A stretch of 64,000 bases of DNA from Spirochaetales bacterium. GTDB taxonomy: Bacteria > Spirochaetota > Spirochaetia > DSM-2461. The translations under genes were made by a program, and so were the position numbers. Positions 7,060 through 15,171 of the stretch are shown here, one piece after another. The notes under the pieces were generated by a model. The model worked only from the letters and a program-made list of their open reading frames with translations, was not told where the DNA came from and did no database searches. Position 1 is the first letter of the stretch; the number at the start of each line of letters is the position of its first letter. The DNA lies in contig QKAW01000038.1 in assembly GCA_003247135.1 (NCBI GenBank), forward strand, positions 62,001 through 126,000, written 5' to 3'.

Positions 7060-8349
7060 TTAGTGAATTTCCTGGTTGGAAGATAAAATATTTCCTCTTC
7101 TGTCCCTATATTTTCCAGGTGATACACCAGTTAATTTTTTAAATACCTTGCTAAAATAACTCTGATCTTCATAACCTACTAGTCCTGCAATCTCTATAAG
7201 CTGAATGTCTGTATTTTCCAAAAGACTTTTACTTTTATCAATCCTAAGACCATTTAAATAATTTTTAAAAGATACATTCATCTCCTCTTTAAAAATTTTG
7301 CTAAAATATGCGGGACTTAAGAAAACTTTATTAGAAACATCATCAAGAGTAACCTTCTCTGTATAGTGCTCCAGCAGATATTGAACAGATTTATAAATAG
7401 CATCTGCATGCTTTACTTTTTCAAGGTCAAATACAAAGTCTATAAATCGAACCATAATTTTAGTTAACCACTTGCAAAGGTTTTCAACAGATTTAAACTG
7501 ATTTATCTCTTTTAAATAGTTATAATTTAGACCAAAGATCTGTTCTACATTTGCTCCCCCATCCATTGCAGCTCTAGATAACAGAACTACTAACTCCAGC
7601 ACACGGGATTTAATTATTTCAAAATTTTGCCCGGTATTGTAGAAAAGCTCTCCTAAAATTTCATCAAGAAGGGTTTGGGCTCCTTTTTTATCCCCTTTTG
7701 ATATAAGTCTTAAAAGCTCTTTCTCTTTCTCTATAGGGTATGAGTTTTTCTCCTCACCACCCATACTTTTTAAGTGGTGAATATATTCAGAGATATGTGC
7801 CTGTTGGGAATTTAAAACCTGCTCTTCTGCATATTGATGAATATTATAATCTGATAACATAGATGCAGTTGCCATTAGCTGCTCAGATAGTGCTTTTAAT
7901 CTTTTAGGACTTATATGAGGTATTTTTTGAATAATAACCTTCATTTTTTGAATTTCATCATAACTTAGAGATGCATGCTTAAGAATTTCTTCAGAGAAAT
8001 ATTCATCATGGTTTATAAGTAGGACTGGGCCACCAACTAAAGCACCCCGAACAATTCCGTCTATTAATATAGGTACAGTAAAATGGGTTAGTGAAAGTGG
8101 GCAGAAATAAGTATATTTACCACCAAATCTAAGGGCATTATCGCTACCATAGAGGTGAGCCTGCCGGCAATTTATTTCAGTTCCCGTAAAATGATGTAAA
8201 ACTTTACAAAATGTACAAGAGCTTGCAATTTTTCCATTTGGCCCAAGGGTCTCACCGTTTTCATCGGTTAAAAAACACTCTATCCCGGTGGCAAGTTCAA
8301 AATCATTTGCTGCTTGTAATGCTTTTGCTATATCAAAATCGTTCTTCAT
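7060..8349 (-). CDS. AraC-family regulator with PocR sensory domain
   Basis: The N-terminal half carries a PocR domain (PF10114 type): ATGIECFLTDENGE, then SSCTFCKVLHH, a Cys-containing block and VRGALVGGPV. The last 100 or so residues are an AraC-type double helix-turn-helix (SPAYFSKIFKEEMNVSFKNY and VGYEDQSYFSKVFKKLTG). PocR domains sense small organic ligands in propanediol, methanol and related corrinoid pathways. I use the ATG at 8349; a TTG at 8361 in the same frame is possible but has no better ribosome-binding site. The gene sits between the methyltransferase gene (same strand) and the divergent riboswitch-corrinoid gene, and probably controls both. Confidence 0.85.
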   Translation of the reverse strand: MKNDFDIAKALQAANDFELATGIECFLTDENGETLGPNGKIASSCTFCKVLHHFTGTEINCRQAHLYGSDNALRFGGKYTYFCPLSLTHFTVPILIDGIVRGALVGGPVLLINHDEYFSEEILKHASLSYDEIQKMKVIIQKIPHISPKRLKALSEQLMATASMLSDYNIHQYAEEQVLNSQQAHISEYIHHLKSMGGEEKNSYPIEKEKELLRLISKGDKKGAQTLLDEILGELFYNTGQNFEIIKSRVLELVVLLSRAAMDGGANVEQIFGLNYNYLKEINQFKSVENLCKWLTKIMVRFIDFVFDLEKVKHADAIYKSVQYLLEHYTEKVTLDDVSNKVFLSPAYFSKIFKEEMNVSFKNYLNGLRIDKSKSLLENTDIQLIEIAGLVGYEDQSYFSKVFKKLTGVSPGKYRDRRGNILSSNQEIH

Positions 8350-8490
8350 AAAATTCTGCAAACCTCAATAAATTGTAGTACAATTAAAATAAATTATCTA
8401 TAAGTAATAGTATTGTAAAAAAAATATATATGTGTGTAAAAAAATACAAAAAAATGTAATTTTTTATTATACCAGTTAAAAATCAACTAA

Positions 8491-8496
8491 TATAAT
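8491..8496 (+). promoter_or_regulatory. -10 element of the riboswitch-corrinoid protein transcript
   Basis: A perfect TATAAT stands about 15 nt before the first paired base of the riboswitch. The corresponding -35 position is poor (TATACC), consistent with an activator such as the divergently encoded PocR-AraC protein. This is inferred. Confidence 0.4.
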
Positions 8497-8511
8497 TACC
8501 AAAATTAAGAG

Positions 8512-8647
8512 ATATACTACAAAGGAAATGGGGTTTAATCCCCCTACGAGCCCGTCACTGTAAAGGAGTACTAAGCTGTAAGATACCACTGGTTTAACCG
8601 GGAAGGTACAGCAAGGTCTGATCCCGAGTCAGGAAACTTTGGTATAT
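8512..8647 (+). ncRNA. Cobalamin riboswitch aptamer
   Basis: The conserved core is clear: GGAAATGGGGTTTAATCC, then ACGAGCCCGTCACTGTAAAG (close to the consensus GCCACTG box) and, further on, GATCCCGAGTCAGGAAAC (cf. the consensus 'AGxCAGGA' region). A terminal stem ATATAC (8512-8517)/GTATAT (8642-8647) closes the aptamer. It senses adenosyl- or methylcobalamin, or a related corrinoid. It controls the corrinoid protein gene starting at 8708. A hairpin at 8657-8687 may be the expression platform. Confidence 0.92.
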
Positions 8648-8656
8648 AAAAAATTA

Positions 8657-8687
8657 GCAGAATAACTTCGTGGTTCCAGGTTATTGC
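8657..8687 (+). promoter_or_regulatory. Hairpin between the riboswitch and the start codon (candidate expression platform)
   Basis: AATAAC (8661-8666) pairs with GTTATT (8680-8685), extended by GC/GC outside a two-base bulge. There is no T-run behind it, so it is not an intrinsic terminator. It ends 9 nt before the ribosome-binding site GAAGGAG (8696-8702), so control of translation by alternative pairing is more likely than termination. This is inference from position. Confidence 0.4.
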
Positions 8688-8707
8688 ATATTATTGAAGG
8701 AGATTAT

Positions 8708-9343
8708 ATGGCTGATTTTGAGAAGATTTCATTAGCATTACAAAAAGGAAAGGCAAAAGAAGTAACCGAAATGGTTGAAGCGGCAATCGCTGAAGGTGTA
8801 AGTGCTGAGGAGATTCTTAATAAGGGATTAATGTCAGGAATGAACATTATTGGTGAGAAATTTAAAAACAATGAAGTTTATGTACCAGAAGTTTTAATCG
8901 CTGCTAGAGCTATGAATCAGGGTGCTGCCCTATTAAAAGAACTTTTAATTGAAGATGGTGTAAAAGCTACAGGTAAAGTTGTTTTAGGAACTGTAAAAGG
9001 TGACTTACACGATATTGGTAAAAACCTTGTAAGAATGATGATGGAAGGTAAAGGTCTTGAAGTTGTCGATTTAGGTACAGATGTTTCTGCTCAAAAATTC
9101 CTTGACGCTGCTAAAGAACACGATGCAAAAGTTGTTGCATGTTCTGCTTTATTAACAACAACAATGAAAGAGATGGCAAACGTTGTAAAAGCATTTGAAG
9201 ATGCTGGTTTAAGAGACGAAACTACTATCATGATCGGTGGTGCTCCAGTAACACAAAACTACTGTGACTCAATTGGTGCTGATATTTATACAGCTGACGC
9301 TGCTTCTGCTGCTACTGCTGCTTTAGGTATATTTGTTAAATAG
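8708..9343 (+). CDS. Corrinoid (B12-binding) methyl-carrier protein
   Basis: The 211-residue product has the two-domain layout of MtaC/MtbC/MtgC-type corrinoid proteins: an N-terminal helical cap (residues about 5-85) and a Rossmann B12-binding domain with the axial-ligand motif GDLHDIGKNLV (D-x-H-x-x-G), then SALLTTTM and GGAPV. The ATG at 8708 follows GAAGGAG with good spacing; a TTG 24 nt upstream in frame is less likely. The protein should shuttle a methyl group between a substrate-specific methyltransferase and an acceptor. Its partner is likely the URO-D/thioredoxin-like protein on the other strand, and possibly the second URO-D-type protein at 15172. No reductive activator (RamA/RACE type) is in this window. 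Confidence 0.92.
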   Translation: MADFEKISLALQKGKAKEVTEMVEAAIAEGVSAEEILNKGLMSGMNIIGEKFKNNEVYVPEVLIAARAMNQGAALLKELLIEDGVKATGKVVLGTVKGDLHDIGKNLVRMMMEGKGLEVVDLGTDVSAQKFLDAAKEHDAKVVACSALLTTTMKEMANVVKAFEDAGLRDETTIMIGGAPVTQNYCDSIGADIYTADAASAATAALGIFVK

Positions 9344-9366
9344 TTAAATAATAAACCGAGTTTATA

Positions 9367-9395
9367 GGCTGTTGAATCTCAACAGCCTTTTTTTT
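9367..9395 (+). terminator. Intrinsic terminator after the corrinoid protein gene
   Basis: A perfect 9-bp stem GGCTGTTGA/TCAACAGCC with a three-base loop (9367-9387) is followed by eight T residues (9388-9395). It sits 24 nt after the corrinoid gene stop and just before the stop of the convergent plsC-like gene. Confidence 0.9.
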
Positions 9396-9402
9396 ACACA
9401 AA

Positions 9403-10149
9403 TTATTTAAGATTTTCCGCTTTAAGCTCGTCTGTTTTGGCCTGTATAGCATCTCTAATTGCATTTGATAAATCTTTTGTTTTATCATAGTTTGCCGGGT
9501 CGATAGGATCTAAAAAGTACATGTACTGTCTATTAATTTTTCTCCATATAAAACCTTTTTTTGGCATAGATGTATTATTCCCATAAAAACATACAGGGAG
9601 AATTTTTACATTTTTTTTCTTAGCCAGTAGAGCCGCACCATCTCGGAATTTACCTAGCTCACCAGTTTTACTTCTTGTTCCTTCGGGGAAAATAGCTATT
9701 GATACACCGTTATCAAGGTATTTCTCGCAGGATCGCATCATTTTAAACTGACTTTTAGGGTCTTTTCTATTCAGGAGAACATATTTAGCCATTGCCATAA
9801 CCCATCCTAAAAAAGGAACCATAGTAAGTTCTTTTTTTGCAACCCATTTTAATCTAAGCCTCGTAGCTGAAAGAATACAAATATCTGTTAAAGATTGGTG
9901 GTTTGGAGTAATTATATAAGTAGCTTTTTTATCTACATCCTTTAAACCATAAATTTTTGTCCTCCAGAACGGGTTTGCAACCATTAAAACATAACCAACA
10001 GCACAATTCATTCCATGGCTAACAATTCTGTTTTTGTCAAATGGTGTCATAACCAACCACACTATAAAACAGATAGGAGTGTAGGTAATCATAAAAAACA
10101 GAATTATCAGGTAATAAAAAGCTGTTCCTAAAAAATTAATAATAATCAT
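9403..10149 (-). CDS. plsC: 1-acyl-sn-glycerol-3-phosphate acyltransferase (PlsC family)
   Basis: The 248-residue membrane protein has the acyltransferase motif I NHQSLTD (N-H-x4-D) and motif III FPEGTRS, with a hydrophobic N-terminal anchor. It would acylate lysophosphatidic acid to phosphatidic acid in phospholipid synthesis. I choose the ATG at 10149 because it overlaps the era stop (ATGA) and has AAAGGA upstream. A start at 10188 would overlap era by 43 nt with no ribosome-binding site. It is translationally coupled to era. Confidence 0.85.
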   Translation of the reverse strand: MIIINFLGTAFYYLIILFFMITYTPICFIVWLVMTPFDKNRIVSHGMNCAVGYVLMVANPFWRTKIYGLKDVDKKATYIITPNHQSLTDICILSATRLRLKWVAKKELTMVPFLGWVMAMAKYVLLNRKDPKSQFKMMRSCEKYLDNGVSIAIFPEGTRSKTGELGKFRDGAALLAKKKNVKILPVCFYGNNTSMPKKGFIWRKINRQYMYFLDPIDPANYDKTKDLSNAIRDAIQAKTDELKAENLK

Positions 10150-11024
10150 TTTAATATTCCTTTTAGTAAGTAATCTTTTCTTCTCCATCTTTTATTAACT
10201 TTAACTCTTAGGTCAAGTTTAATTTTATATGGGAAAATATTATTTAGTTCTCTCTGAGCTCCAATTCTAATCTTTTTAATAGTTTCACCCTGATGCCCTA
10301 TTACAAAACCTTTTTGGCTCTCCTGCTCAACAGTTAAAAATGCCCTAACAAACATTGTATTGGTTTCTGCATCATAATCAGTATCAGCCATCTCAACGTA
10401 AATTGCATGGGGAACTTCATCCTTAACCCTTCTTATAGCTTTTTCTCTAATTACTTCAGCCATTCTGAATTCAGGTTCCTGATCCGTGTAATAGTCCGGT
10501 GGGTACATATATGGGCCATCTGGACACGCTTCTATTAATCTTTGTTTTAAAAGTTCTATTCCTTCATTTTTTAGAGCAGATACTTCCAGTACAGCTTCGG
10601 GTTTTACATTAACAGCCAATAATCCACGAATTTCCATAATATTTTTTGGTTTTGTATCGATCTTGTTAAGAACTAGAATAAGAGGTTTTTTAGAGTCATT
10701 TACTAATTTAATAATCTCCTGTTCCTCTTTCCCAAGTTCTCTTGTTGAATCAACTACATACATAATAGCGTCAGCTTCACTAATAGAGGAGTGTACATTT
10801 TCCATCATGTAGTTGTTAAACTTTTTCTCAGAAATATGGTACCCGGGAGTATCGAGAAAAACGATTTGCCCTTTATCCTCATCAGTATATATACCTCTGA
10901 TTTTATTTCGGGTAGTTTGTGGTGTTTCTGCTGTAATTGAAATTTTGTAACCACAAATTGTGTTTAAGAGTGTAGATTTCCCTGCTGAGGGTCTTCCTAC
11001 TATTGCTATAAATCCTGATTTCAT
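10146..11024 (-). CDS. era: GTPase Era, 30S ribosome maturation
   Basis: The 292-residue protein shows the Era layout: G1 GRPSAGKSTLLN, G3 DTPGYH, G4 NKID and G5 SALKNEG in the GTPase domain, then a C-terminal KH domain with VIGHQGETIKKI. Era binds the 3' end of 16S rRNA and assists 30S assembly. The ATG has no Shine-Dalgarno sequence; a TATTAT lies 7 nt upstream (11032-11037 on the complement), so the mRNA may be nearly leaderless. The gene is followed by plsC with a 4-nt overlap. Confidence 0.95.
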   Translation of the reverse strand: MKSGFIAIVGRPSAGKSTLLNTICGYKISITAETPQTTRNKIRGIYTDEDKGQIVFLDTPGYHISEKKFNNYMMENVHSSISEADAIMYVVDSTRELGKEEQEIIKLVNDSKKPLILVLNKIDTKPKNIMEIRGLLAVNVKPEAVLEVSALKNEGIELLKQRLIEACPDGPYMYPPDYYTDQEPEFRMAEVIREKAIRRVKDEVPHAIYVEMADTDYDAETNTMFVRAFLTVEQESQKGFVIGHQGETIKKIRIGAQRELNNIFPYKIKLDLRVKVNKRWRRKDYLLKGILK

Positions 11025-11138
11025 AGGATAAATAATAGACTATTTTTATTAAAATAAATACCGCTTTAATAAAAAATAAAATTTGAATATGATAGTAACA
11101 TATAATATTATAGAAATAACCTCAAAAAGGAAGTTCTC

Positions 11139-11738
11139 ATGTATAGAAGATTAGAAGAGGGTGAAGATAAAAAGCCCCCAGTAGCACCGCAGCCGGATGA
11201 ATTAGCACAAAAAATGTTAAAAACCAGAACTATATTATTAACTGGTGAGATAAATAAAGAACTGGGAGAAAAAATTGTAAAGCAATTACTTCTTCTGGAG
11301 GCAGATAGTGATGAGCCAATTAAACTGTTTATAGATTCTCCAGGAGGAGACGCTGATGCAGGGTATGCTATTTATGACATGATCCGGTTTATAAAACCAG
11401 ATGTTTATACAATTGGTATGGGACTTGTTGCAAGTGCCGGAGCATTGGTTCTGTTAGCGGCACCAAAAGAGAGACGAATTGGTCTGCCAAATTCCCATTA
11501 TCTAATCCATCAACCATTAAGTGGAATGAAGGGTGTAGCTTCGGATTTACAGATTCATGCTGAAGAGATTGAAAAACTTAGAGATAAGATTAACAGATTA
11601 ATTTCTGAAGAAACAGGACAAACTGTAGAAAAAGTAAGTGGAGATACAGATCGGGATTTCTGGATGAGTGCCAGTGAATCAGTTGAGTATGGTTTAATCT
11701 CCAGAATTGTAGTAACCAGAGAGGAATTGGAAGCATAA
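11139..11738 (+). CDS. clpP: ClpP-family serine protease subunit
   Basis: The 199-residue protein has the ClpP catalytic triad in context: Ser in GLVASAGALVLLAA, His in LIHQPLSG and Asp in GDTDRDFWMSA. It would form the proteolytic chamber used by ClpA/X/C-type unfoldases. The N-terminus (MYRRLEEGEDKKPPVAPQPD) is longer and more charged than in the standard ClpP, and the GxGAS segment is altered, so this may be a second ClpP paralogue and not the housekeeping one. AAGGAAG precedes the ATG. The stop TAA shares its last A with the purC ATG. Confidence 0.85.
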   Translation: MYRRLEEGEDKKPPVAPQPDELAQKMLKTRTILLTGEINKELGEKIVKQLLLLEADSDEPIKLFIDSPGGDADAGYAIYDMIRFIKPDVYTIGMGLVASAGALVLLAAPKERRIGLPNSHYLIHQPLSGMKGVASDLQIHAEEIEKLRDKINRLISEETGQTVEKVSGDTDRDFWMSASESVEYGLISRIVVTREELEA

Positions 11739-12697
11739 TGATCGACAGAATTCACGCAGGGTTAAACAGTACATTTGAAAAACTGGATGATTCCCAGAAT
11801 ATTCTTGGAAACAGACTTATAAAAGGAAAGGTAAGAGAGATTGTAGACATGGGGGATACCCTTGTTCTGACAACATCTGACAGAATTTCTGCCTTTGACA
11901 GAATTTTATCAACAATCCCATTTAAGGGTGAGGTATTAAACAAACTATCCCTATACTGGTTCGATAATACTAAAGATATTATTGATAACCATATAATCGC
12001 TCAGGTTTCCCCAAGAAGTATTCATGTGAATAAGTGCCAAGTACTCCCTGTAGAAGTTATTGTTCGTGGCTATTTAACAGGATCAGCATGGAGAGATTAT
12101 AAAAAAGGTCTGGATATTTCAGGAATTAAACTTCCGGAAGGTATGAAAATGGATCAGAAATTTGATAAACCAATAATTACACCTTCTACAAAAGCTGAAC
12201 AGGGTGATCATGATATGCCAATATCCTGTGATGATATAGTATCAAAAGGTCTTGTGTCTAAAGAATTGTGGGCAGAAGTTGAAGATAAGGCTATAAAGCT
12301 TTTTAACCGTGGAACTGAACTTGCGGCTAAAAGAGGTCTTATTCTGGTTGATACAAAGTATGAGTTTGGTCTTTTAAATGGAAAACTTGTTATAGTTGAT
12401 GAAATTCATACACCTGACTCCAGCAGATACTGGTACTCGGATAGTTATAAAGAGTCTTTTGATAAGGGTGAAAACCAGAAAAAGGTTGATAAAGAGTTTT
12501 TAAGACAGTGGTTAATGGATCAGGGTTTTATGGGAGATGGTGATGCCCCAGAGATTACATCTCAGATGAGAGTTGATATTGCTCAGAAGTATATAGAAGC
12601 CTACGAGCTTTTAACAGGGCATAAATTTGTACCATCAGAGCTGACACCTGAAGCAGAGAGTAAAAAAATCCTTAAGTATATAACAGATAAAATGTAA
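11738..12697 (+). CDS. purC: Phosphoribosylaminoimidazole-succinocarboxamide synthase (SAICAR synthetase)
   Basis: The 319-residue protein carries the family motifs: GKVREIVDMGDTLVLTTSDR near the N-terminus, EVIVRGYLTGSAW, then PITPSTKAEQGDHD-like FDKPIITPSTKAEQGDHD and LVDTKYEFG. It joins aspartate to CAIR in purine synthesis. It is of the long type (about 300 residues, as in yeast), longer than the 240-residue E. coli enzyme. It overlaps the clpP stop by one base and is followed by a strong terminator. Confidence 0.95.
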   Translation: MIDRIHAGLNSTFEKLDDSQNILGNRLIKGKVREIVDMGDTLVLTTSDRISAFDRILSTIPFKGEVLNKLSLYWFDNTKDIIDNHIIAQVSPRSIHVNKCQVLPVEVIVRGYLTGSAWRDYKKGLDISGIKLPEGMKMDQKFDKPIITPSTKAEQGDHDMPISCDDIVSKGLVSKELWAEVEDKAIKLFNRGTELAAKRGLILVDTKYEFGLLNGKLVIVDEIHTPDSSRYWYSDSYKESFDKGENQKKVDKEFLRQWLMDQGFMGDGDAPEITSQMRVDIAQKYIEAYELLTGHKFVPSELTPEAESKKILKYITDKM

Positions 12698-12699
12698 AA

Positions 12700-12723
12700 G
12701 AGTCCAAAGGGACTCTTTTTTTT
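12700..12723 (+). terminator. Intrinsic terminator after purC
   Basis: GAGTCC (12700-12705) pairs with GGACTC (12710-12715) around a 4-nt loop and is followed by eight T residues. The stem can be extended by flanking AAAA/TTTT, so the hairpin could work on both strands. Confidence 0.85.
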
Positions 12724-12732
12724 GGAGTAATT

Positions 12733-13701
12733 ATGAAGAGAGTCCCTATCATCCTTTTAATACTGTCTACATCCTGTTGTTTACAAAACAGTAATGAATT
12801 TTCTGAATTAACAGTAATGAGCTGGAATGTACAAAATCTCTTTGATGATACAGATGATGGCCAGGAGTACAGTGAGTTTAGTGTTAAAGAGGGATTATGG
12901 AATTCTGATCTATATAATTTAAGACTAAAAAATATTACAAAAATAATCGAGTTAAATAATCCGGATATTGTTGCTCTCCAGGAGATTGAGGGCATAAATG
13001 TTCTTAGAGACATTGTTAAAATACTCCCAGATTATAAATATTTTATATCAACCTGGGATGAGGGTCCAATTCAAATTGGATTTATTTCCAGATATCCAAT
13101 AAAAAACAGTAACTTAATATCTTTTTATAAACGTGAATTGAGGTCAATCCTCGATGTTACTTTTTCTGTTGGAGATCGGGAACTGCATATAATAAATAAT
13201 CACTGGAAATCAAAGCTTGGGGGCTTTACTGAAACTCTTAGGTTGGAAAGTAGCATAGCTCTTCAGAAAAGATTATCTGAAATTAGGGATCATGAGGTTT
13301 TAGTGCTTGGGGATTTTAATGAAAATTTTAATGAGTATCAAAGAGTAAAAAAATCATATAATACTGGTCTAATGTTTGAAGCCCGGGGAAAAGGCCTCTA
13401 TATTAAGGGTGGAAATGTAGAAGAGGGTGAGTTTTATACAGTCTGGTCAAAAACTGATTTTGAAGGCTCTTATAAATATAAAGGGGAGTGGGAGACCATT
13501 GATAACTTTATATTAAATTCCAGGCTTATGGATAAGAGTGATTTTTATCTGGATATTTTTTTTGTATATAATGATCCTGCCATGTTTACAAGCAGCGGAG
13601 ATATTAAAAAATGGATAACAGAGTATAAGACTGGTTTTTCAGACCATCTTCCAATAGTACTAAAGCTTAAAGCAGATGGTATTATTACTACTTTGGAATA
13701 A
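12733..13701 (+). CDS. Lipoprotein of the endonuclease/exonuclease/phosphatase fold
   Basis: The protein (322 aa) starts with a lipoprotein signal (MKRVPIILLILSTSCC, lipobox LSTSC) and continues with the EEP fold: MSWNVQNLFDD, ALQEIEG (metal-binding Glu), NNHWKSKLG, LGDFNEN (D-x-N) and SDHLPIVLKL (terminal D-H). It should be a metal-dependent phosphodiesterase or phosphatase outside the cytoplasm, anchored to a membrane. Substrate (DNA, lipid or other) is not evident. GGAG precedes the ATG just after the purC terminator. Its last 14 bases overlap the convergent rmuC gene. Confidence 0.8.
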   Translation: MKRVPIILLILSTSCCLQNSNEFSELTVMSWNVQNLFDDTDDGQEYSEFSVKEGLWNSDLYNLRLKNITKIIELNNPDIVALQEIEGINVLRDIVKILPDYKYFISTWDEGPIQIGFISRYPIKNSNLISFYKRELRSILDVTFSVGDRELHIINNHWKSKLGGFTETLRLESSIALQKRLSEIRDHEVLVLGDFNENFNEYQRVKKSYNTGLMFEARGKGLYIKGGNVEEGEFYTVWSKTDFEGSYKYKGEWETIDNFILNSRLMDKSDFYLDIFFVYNDPAMFTSSGDIKKWITEYKTGFSDHLPIVLKLKADGIITTLE

Positions 13702-14479
13702 TATTTTCACCTTCCTCAATAAGCTTTTCACACAGAGTTAGTGACTGTTTAAGATTTTTAATGTGGTTATTTGATATTTGAAACTGTTTATTAAGTTTAT
13801 CATAGTTAATTTTAAGAGCCTCAATTTTCTCCATTATCTCATTCTGTCTTATATTAAAAGTAAATCCTTTTAATCCGTATACAACTGTCTGAATAAATGA
13901 GAAGAGAGTGGATGGACTGCAAGCTAGAATTCCCATCTTAAGAAGTGTGTCGGTTAATACTCCATTATCTTCAATAAATGCCTTGTAGTACAACTTTTCT
14001 GATGGAATATACATAATAGCAAAGTTTAGAGTTCCCTCAGTTGGTGAAATATATTTTTTGGCAATATCATCAGCATGTTTAATAAAAGTTTTTATTGTCT
14101 GCTGGTTTACCGGTTTATCCTGTAATAGTAGCTCATTTACACTCTGTATTGGAAATTTTGAGTCTATAGGAACAATATATTTTCCGGTTCTAACTATAGC
14201 GTCAACTCTGGAACCATTTTTAAAGCCGTACTGAAACTCGTAACTTCCTGCAGGCAAGTAGTTTTTTAAAAGTTCTTTAAGTAGTGTCTCTCCAGCTTCA
14301 CCTCTTAAATATGGTAGGGTAAATATTGATGATAAACTTTTCACTTCGTTTTCTATACTGTCTAACTGTTTTAGTCTTGCCTCCAAATCCGGTGTGTCTC
14401 TACTTGGTTTTAGTTTTATTATAATGATTACAATAAGTATAAAAAGTAAAATATTTATAGTGATGGAGATATTTAGCAT
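13688..14479 (-). CDS. rmuC: RmuC-family protein, short form
   Basis: The 263-residue protein has one N-terminal membrane segment, a short coiled coil and the RmuC core (LRGEAGETLLKELLKNYLP, then FKNGSRVDAIVRTG and PIDSKFPI), ending in a coiled coil. The core is related to restriction-endonuclease folds (D-A-I ... D-S-K) and RmuC limits inversions at repeats in E. coli. It is shorter than the usual 400-500 residues because the coiled-coil arms are reduced. No Shine-Dalgarno precedes the ATG; TATAGT ends 5 nt upstream. Confidence 0.8.
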   Translation of the reverse strand: MLNISITINILLFILIVIIIIKLKPSRDTPDLEARLKQLDSIENEVKSLSSIFTLPYLRGEAGETLLKELLKNYLPAGSYEFQYGFKNGSRVDAIVRTGKYIVPIDSKFPIQSVNELLLQDKPVNQQTIKTFIKHADDIAKKYISPTEGTLNFAIMYIPSEKLYYKAFIEDNGVLTDTLLKMGILACSPSTLFSFIQTVVYGLKGFTFNIRQNEIMEKIEALKINYDKLNKQFQISNNHIKNLKQSLTLCEKLIEEGENIIPK

Positions 14480-14552
14480 GTGTAACTATAACTTATAATT
14501 TCTTATGATAAAACTGATTTTTCTATAATATTAATGCCATTGGACTTATCTT

Positions 14553-15116
14553 TTATTTTACCTGTGCAATTATAAAAAGTGAGTCTGAATCCTCAAATTC
14601 CCGATAACAGACCTTTGATAAAACATTGAACTTTTTAGATACAATCTCTGTTAACTCACTCTCCCGGTAATATTTGAATAGTAGCCCTTCAATCTCCTGA
14701 TCTTCACTTCCTAGCCAGAATGTGTGTGCAATAATACCCTTGGGATTCAGATTGATAAATTGACTGTTAAGGGATAATTCAAGCTCTTCCCGGGTTAAAT
14801 GGTGCAATACTTTATTTGAGAAAATGCAGTCGAATTTCTGGTGTAAATTAATATTTGTCGCATTTAACTTTAAAACCGGTATATTATGAAATTTAATCTT
14901 TAACCTTTTTATAAACTCTTCAGAGAGGTCGGAAGCTATAACTCTATATATTGATGAGAGATAATCCAGATCAAAACCCGGGCCACTTCCAAGTTCTAGA
15001 AGAGAGCTTCCTTTACTTAGAAATTTCTCTAACTCACTATATAGTAGAGTTCCATCATACTCTGTACACATATCGATATATTTATCTATATTTTCAGAAT
15101 TGTCATAGAATCCCAT
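14553..15116 (-). CDS. Class I SAM-dependent methyltransferase
   Basis: The 187-residue protein has the class I motif I LLELGSGPGFDLDYLSS, motif II VIASDLSEEFI and motif III/post I FDCIFSNKVLHHL. These bind S-adenosylmethionine. The substrate cannot be inferred from sequence. GGGAGGT precedes the ATG. It lies between rmuC and the URO-D-type gene on the same strand, with 55 nt to the latter, and is probably in the same transcript. Confidence 0.8.
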   Translation of the reverse strand: MGFYDNSENIDKYIDMCTEYDGTLLYSELEKFLSKGSSLLELGSGPGFDLDYLSSIYRVIASDLSEEFIKRLKIKFHNIPVLKLNATNINLHQKFDCIFSNKVLHHLTREELELSLNSQFINLNPKGIIAHTFWLGSEDQEIEGLLFKYYRESELTEIVSKKFNVLSKVCYREFEDSDSLFIIAQVK

Positions 15117-15171
15117 GGTAACCTCCCGGGCTATACTATAAATGATAATTTGCTTTTGATGAAATTACAAA

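Noticed and set aside
8684-8710. TTG at 8684 as start of the corrinoid protein
   Set aside because: The ribosome-binding site GAAGGAG lies between it and the ATG at 8708, and family members start at the later position.
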